Shown here: in pieces, positions 61,379-64,000 of the stretch | Position numbering within the stretch: position 1 is the first letter of the stretch | Layout of the letters: the number at the start of each line of letters is the position of its first letter | Origin: Pseudomonas sp. | Lineage (GTDB): Bacteria > Pseudomonadota > Gammaproteobacteria > Pseudomonadales > Pseudomonadaceae | Direction of reading: 5' to 3' | Assembly: GCF_030698175.1 (NCBI RefSeq) | Contig: NZ_JAUYNT010000041.1 | Span: forward strand, 1 to 64,000 | DNA length: 64,000 nt | Program-made: the position numbers and the translations under genes | The notes under the pieces: model-generated | What the model saw: only the letters and a program-made list of their open reading frames with translations | Databases searched by the model: none | What the model was told of the DNA's origin: nothing

Positions 61379-62413
61379 TCAGTGTAGGTGCGCGCCTATC
61401 AGGGCCTGGGGGTCATCGTACGTATCGTTTACGATAGGAGTTGGATCGGTAAATAGTGCCACCGGATCGCGTACCTCACCACGCAGTTCTCGGTCAGCCT
61501 CGACAGCCAGCAGTACTGATCTTCCGCCCCATCCATGACGAGCAGATCCATAACGACTCTTGCTGGCCCGGCTGACGTGACCAAGTGCCAGCGAGATGGT
61601 GTCCGGATCTATTTTCATGGCCTTCAGATCAGCCGCGAATGCGTGACGCAGGCTGTAGGCGCTAACCCCCTTGAGGCCGAGCCGCTGCGCGGCTGCTGAG
61701 ATCGCCTTCTGAAGGCCCAACCCCTGTTTAGGCGGAACGATCACTAGCCCACCTCGCTTCTCAACAGCCAGGCGCAACCGATCAGCGAGCCCGCCGCGCA
61801 GAGTTAGGCGCCGCCATGCCTGGCCGCCATCCGTGTGCTCACTCACCTTGGCACCCTGGATTAAAACCTCCAGGCTACCGCCTGGCATTGCCCTAAGCTC
61901 GACCTGCTTCCCCATTTCTTCTGGTCTGGCGCCGGTCAGTGCCATCACGGCGCAATGGTGACGATGTTTAGATGAGATCTCATCCACCAATTGATCGCGC
62001 CAGTTGCCTGGTAACCCTGCAATGCTGCTTCGCTTGCCCTTGGAGCTGGGCTTGGCCTTGATAGCGGGCCGACAGTACTCCTGGCGCACCAGGAGTTGCG
62101 CTGCATAGTTTCTGGCCAGCGCTCTAGCCTCTGCGCGCGCCTCGTCGGTAGGTGCCTGCTCAGACTCCCGCAGCGCCTCGATCACCCAGCAGGCCATCGA
62201 TACACGCCATGCCGCTCGCACTGCACCAGGGTCGCGCAGTTGCCTGGCTGTCGCGTAATCGTGCCAGTGCTCGCCAGCTAGCCGCTTAATTGCCTGCTGG
62301 TATTCCGCTCTGGTCGACTCAGCTAGCCTGGCGTAGCGATCCAAGATTGGCTTGGCGATTGCTCGGATTGCGCCCCTGTCTGACGGCACTGTGCTCTTGT
62401 CTGTCCGCCTCAT
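61379..62413 (-). CDS. Tyrosine recombinase / island integrase
   Basis: A 344-residue site-specific recombinase. The N-terminal core-binding helical domain spans about residues 15-115. The catalytic domain has R163 (ALTGARPEEMGK), a Lys in a beta-turn (GAKVSEH, K189), R256 in AYSLRHAFA, H279 in LALGHVSRA, and the nucleophile Y288 in KSRYG. The histidine of the usual HxLRH box is Tyr (Y253), a known but uncommon variation. It is expected to excise and integrate the island at an attachment site. Small island genes follow on the same strand; a long inverted repeat lies in the promoter region. Confidence 0.88.
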   Translation of the reverse strand: MRRTDKSTVPSDRGAIRAIAKPILDRYARLAESTRAEYQQAIKRLAGEHWHDYATARQLRDPGAVRAAWRVSMACWVIEALRESEQAPTDEARAEARALARNYAAQLLVRQEYCRPAIKAKPSSKGKRSSIAGLPGNWRDQLVDEISSKHRHHCAVMALTGARPEEMGKQVELRAMPGGSLEVLIQGAKVSEHTDGGQAWRRLTLRGGLADRLRLAVEKRGGLVIVPPKQGLGLQKAISAAAQRLGLKGVSAYSLRHAFAADLKAMKIDPDTISLALGHVSRASKSRYGSARHGWGGRSVLLAVEADRELRGEVRDPVALFTDPTPIVNDTYDDPQALIGAHLH

Positions 62414-62495
62414 ATTGACCTCTGGCTATCCGTTTGCGCCTTTGTCTACGCTTCGCTCCGACAGTCGCAATTACCGTGGACATAGGGTTTACCCT

Positions 62496-62532
62496 CCCAT
62501 TTTTGGCCGCCATTCTGGCCACCAAAAATGGG
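62496..62532. promoter_or_regulatory. Inverted repeat upstream of the recombinase
   Basis: CCCATTTTTGG (62496-62506) and CCAAAAATGGG (62522-62532), 11-bp perfect arms with 15 bp between, about 85 bp before the recombinase start. It is probably a regulatory or recombinase-accessory site. Confidence 0.55.
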
Positions 62533-62579
62533 GTGAAAGAGTTGTTTTACTCGCCTGATTTCCCCTCGCCGGGCGGCAC

Positions 62580-62610
62580 CTCCCCGGGCCACTGGAGTGG
62601 CCCGGGGGAG
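62580..62610. terminator. GC-rich hairpin upstream of the recombinase
   Basis: CTCCCCGGGCCACT (62580-62593) and AGTGGCCCGGGGGAG (62596-62610) pair over 14 bp with one bulged G. There is no T tract. It may insulate the recombinase from upstream transcription. Confidence 0.6.
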
Positions 62611-62953
62611 CCGTGACAGGGTGTCTGTTCAGGGCGTGCGTCAACGCCAGGCGGCTGCGCCGGCCTTACGCTCCGTTCGCTCGGGTCGTGCCGACACGAC
62701 GAGCCGGTGCACGGCGCGCTGACCCACTAATTGAGGTCATGCCAACCGCTACCTGGCGGCGTACTAAATATGCAACTTGATGGGCTTGCCAACTCATGAG
62801 TTTCGCCCCCTCCCAGGCAGGCTGAAAATATTCATTGATGAATATCTAAGTCGCAATCGAGCAACGATTAATTTGAATGCAGAATTAATGAGAAAGGTGA
62901 AGTAACAACCTCAATGTTTTAGTGCTGCTCGTTATCTGGTTGGGCCAAACTTG
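62611..62953. other. Gene-free stretch
   Basis: No supported frame. A GC-rich part (62611-62720) with several short inverted repeats gives way to AT-rich sequence from about 62750. Regions of this kind near recombinases can hold an origin of transfer or replication, but nothing specific is recognisable. Confidence 0.4.
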
Positions 62954-63160
62954 TTATGCGTTTATATATACAAAGGCATATCTTTTTTGCCGCATATCTT
63001 GATGCAGTAATGGGCCAGTAGAATCAACACAGTGCAGGCAAATCGCCAAATCACGCCACAGCTGAGAGTGCATCAAGCCAGCACAATGTGGACAATTGTT
63101 TTTCCCTATAAGAAAAACTCCCAAAACAGTAAAAAATACAAATAAAATATTACGGCGCAA
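62954..63160 (-). CDS. Possible small membrane-anchored zinc-ribbon protein
   Basis: 68 residues: a membrane helix (NILFVFFTVLGVFLIG) then NNCPHCAGLMHSQLWRDLAICLHC, two CxxC pairs 20 residues apart that could form a zinc ribbon. Composition is AT-rich like the neighbouring alpA region. Translation signals are weak. No family recognised. Confidence 0.4.
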   Translation of the reverse strand: MRRNILFVFFTVLGVFLIGKNNCPHCAGLMHSQLWRDLAICLHCVDSTGPLLHQDMRQKRYAFVYINA

Positions 63161-63276
63161 TTCTGATAGTAAAACAAGAGATAGAAAAATCTCATTTGAT
63201 TCCCCGTGCCGCCAAACGTTGAATTGATTTGTGCACAGCAGTCCATATCAAGTTATTTCAACGCAGGGCAAACTAT

Positions 63277-63492
63277 ATGAATACAGATCTACGCATTATC
63301 CGCATTCGAGAAGTCGAAGCACTAACCGCACTAAAACGCTCAACAATTTATAAAAAACTGAGTACTGATAAAACTTTTCCCAGGCCGATACCGCTGAGCG
63401 ACAGCAACTCACGCGGAGCACCTGTGGGGTTCGTGCTGAGCGAGGTACTGGCTTGGATTGAGAGCCGAATCGAGAAGCGCGAGGACCGGTAG
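63277..63492 (+). CDS. alpA: AlpA-type excisionase/regulator
   Basis: A 71-residue winged-helix protein with the AlpA/MerR-like pattern RIIRIREVEALTALKRSTIYKKLSTDKTFPRPIPLSDSNSRGAPVGFVLSEVLAWIESRI. These proteins regulate integrase expression or act as excision factors in prophages and islands. The ATG at 63277 is used. It is divergent from the recombinase module and is followed 150 bp downstream by another island gene. Confidence 0.9.
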   Translation: MNTDLRIIRIREVEALTALKRSTIYKKLSTDKTFPRPIPLSDSNSRGAPVGFVLSEVLAWIESRIEKREDR

Positions 63493-63592
63493 ATGCCTCT
63501 CTCGAGCGTTGTCGTAAGCACTTTTCATGGCCCAGAAACCAAGGCGAGACCATCACCCGGAGGAGCTCTCTGTGTGCAGATAACGCCATCGA

Positions 63593-63619
63593 CTGGTTCG
63601 TCCGGTTCGTCCGGTTCGT
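63593..63619 (+). repeat. 9-bp tandem repeat, three copies
   Basis: CTGGTTCGT, CCGGTTCGT, CCGGTTCGT in direct tandem (63593-63619), just 22 bp before the start of the last gene. Such iteron-like arrays can be protein-binding sites. Confidence 0.7.
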
Positions 63620-63641
63620 CGAGCTAGGCGGTGAGGTAGAT

Positions 63642-64000
63642 ATGGCCAGGAGTAGGCTGAAATCTAAGGGGCGGACAGATCGAGGCGGTTTTATTGCGAT
63701 CCCAAATGCATTGCACGACTACCCCGCATTTTCCGATTTGAGTGGTACCGCATTAAAAGTTTTACTGGGATTAGCGCGTCAGTATCGGGGGGCTAATAAC
63801 GGCGATTTATCGGCATCCCACACACAAGCGGTGAAATGGGGCGTGGGTAGCAAAACATCGCTTGCTAAAGCGCTGTGTGACCTCCAGAGACACGGTCTGA
63901 TAATCCGCACTCGAGAGGGCTTCTTCATCAATCCAGGCGGGCGCTGCGCCCTTTATGCGCTGGCATGGAGGCCAATTGATGACTGTCCTGGCAAGGGGTT
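63642..64000 (+). CDS. Winged-helix-like island protein, N-terminal part (runs off window)
   Basis: The frame from the ATG at 63642 (GAGG 6 nt upstream) is open to the window end. The first 119 residues include IAIPNALHDYPAFSDLSGTALKVLLGLARQYRGANNGDLSASHTQA followed by WGVGSKTSLAKALCDLQRHGLIIRTREG, which has the pattern of a replication-initiator-like or MarR-like winged helix found in islands and phages. The frame stays open upstream of the ATG, but no better start is seen. The three 9-bp repeats just upstream could be its binding site. Confidence 0.7.
   Translation, partial: MARSRLKSKGRTDRGGFIAIPNALHDYPAFSDLSGTALKVLLGLARQYRGANNGDLSASHTQAVKWGVGSKTSLAKALCDLQRHGLIIRTREGFFINPGGRCALYALAWRPIDDCPGKG

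Larger units (their letters stand above)
53393..64000. mobile_element. Genomic island segment (right end beyond window)
   Basis: Indicators are a tRNA-like 3' end with terminator at the left edge, AT-rich genes from about 53.4 to 58.5 kb and again at 62.8-63.4 kb, a tyrosine recombinase (61379-62413), an AlpA-type regulator and several genes of unknown family. The recombinase does not abut the tRNA-like end, and the other end is not visible, so the region could be one island or two adjacent insertions. Confidence 0.6.

Noticed and set aside
1..64000. CRISPR arrays, rRNA operons and complete tRNA genes
   Set aside because: No regular repeat-spacer arrays, rRNA segments or complete cloverleafs were found on either strand by eye; only the partial tRNA-like end at 53393 remains.

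Overview
The window looks like the chromosome of a Pseudomonas or close relative. The main evidence is GC-rich coding with strong third-position G/C, a gcdR-gcdH locus, a putrescine gamma-glutamylation/transamination pair, the complete pel operon, and abundant short REP-like hairpins between genes. The last 10 kb differ: several genes there are AT-rich and unlike their neighbours, a tyrosine recombinase and an AlpA-type regulator are present, and a tRNA-like 3' end followed by a terminator lies near 53.39 kb. I read 53.4-64.0 kb as part of a genomic island that continues past the window.

Layout. 1-5043: the 3' half of a type II secretion operon (gspG-H-I-J-K-L-M), with repeat hairpins inserted at the G/H and H/I junctions and a duplicated gspL start. 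5.4-11 kb: cardiolipin synthase, a WYL regulator with a small dimeric alpha/beta-barrel protein, DUF3703 and DUF533 proteins, and a sensor kinase with a CxxCH heme-type motif. 11-18.9 kb: glutarate and polyamine catabolism. gcdR and gcdH are divergent. gcdG lies about 4 kb away behind an inserted puuA-spuC pair, but gcdH and gcdG share a nearly identical upstream motif. 19-31.5 kb: pelA-B-C-D-E-F-G, tightly overlapping, ending in a 16-bp terminator stem and followed by a convergent PL7 alginate lyase. A mobile hairpin element and a perfect CRP/Vfr-type palindrome lie upstream of pelA. 32.5-43.7 kb: an envelope and general stress neighbourhood (CPA1 antiporter, glycine-zipper protein, YqjD-YqjE-YqjK-like operon, CsbD, two tandem three-BON proteins, a REC-PAS-GGDEF-EAL protein, two Crp/Fnr paralogues and several tiny membrane proteins). 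Three of its transcription units share a palindrome about 80 bp ahead of the start codon and the same ribosome-binding block. 44-53.1 kb: a 2880-residue cyclic beta-glucan synthase-like protein and a BON lipoprotein.

53.4-58.45 kb: an AT-rich minus-strand cluster of five envelope proteins. In transcription order these are a putative lipoprotein, a full-length Lnt-like N-acyltransferase with its catalytic residues, a C39-like cysteine protease, a secreted HExxH zinc protease, and a secreted helical protein. The first three overlap in translation. I do not recognise this combination, and it is my main candidate for an undescribed system. 58.7-64 kb: an island module with a recombinase, a string of small genes behind it, an AAA-like protein that lacks its P-loop lysine, a protein with a VbhA-like C-terminus, AlpA, and the start of a winged-helix-like protein that runs off the window.

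How it fits together. Much of the window concerns the cell envelope and biofilm: protein secretion, Pel export under c-di-GMP control (the PelD I-site is intact), a c-di-GMP turnover enzyme, alginate lyase, periplasmic glucan and BON/CsbD stress proteins. The island adds what looks like a periplasmic proteolysis and lipoprotein-acylation cassette to this background.
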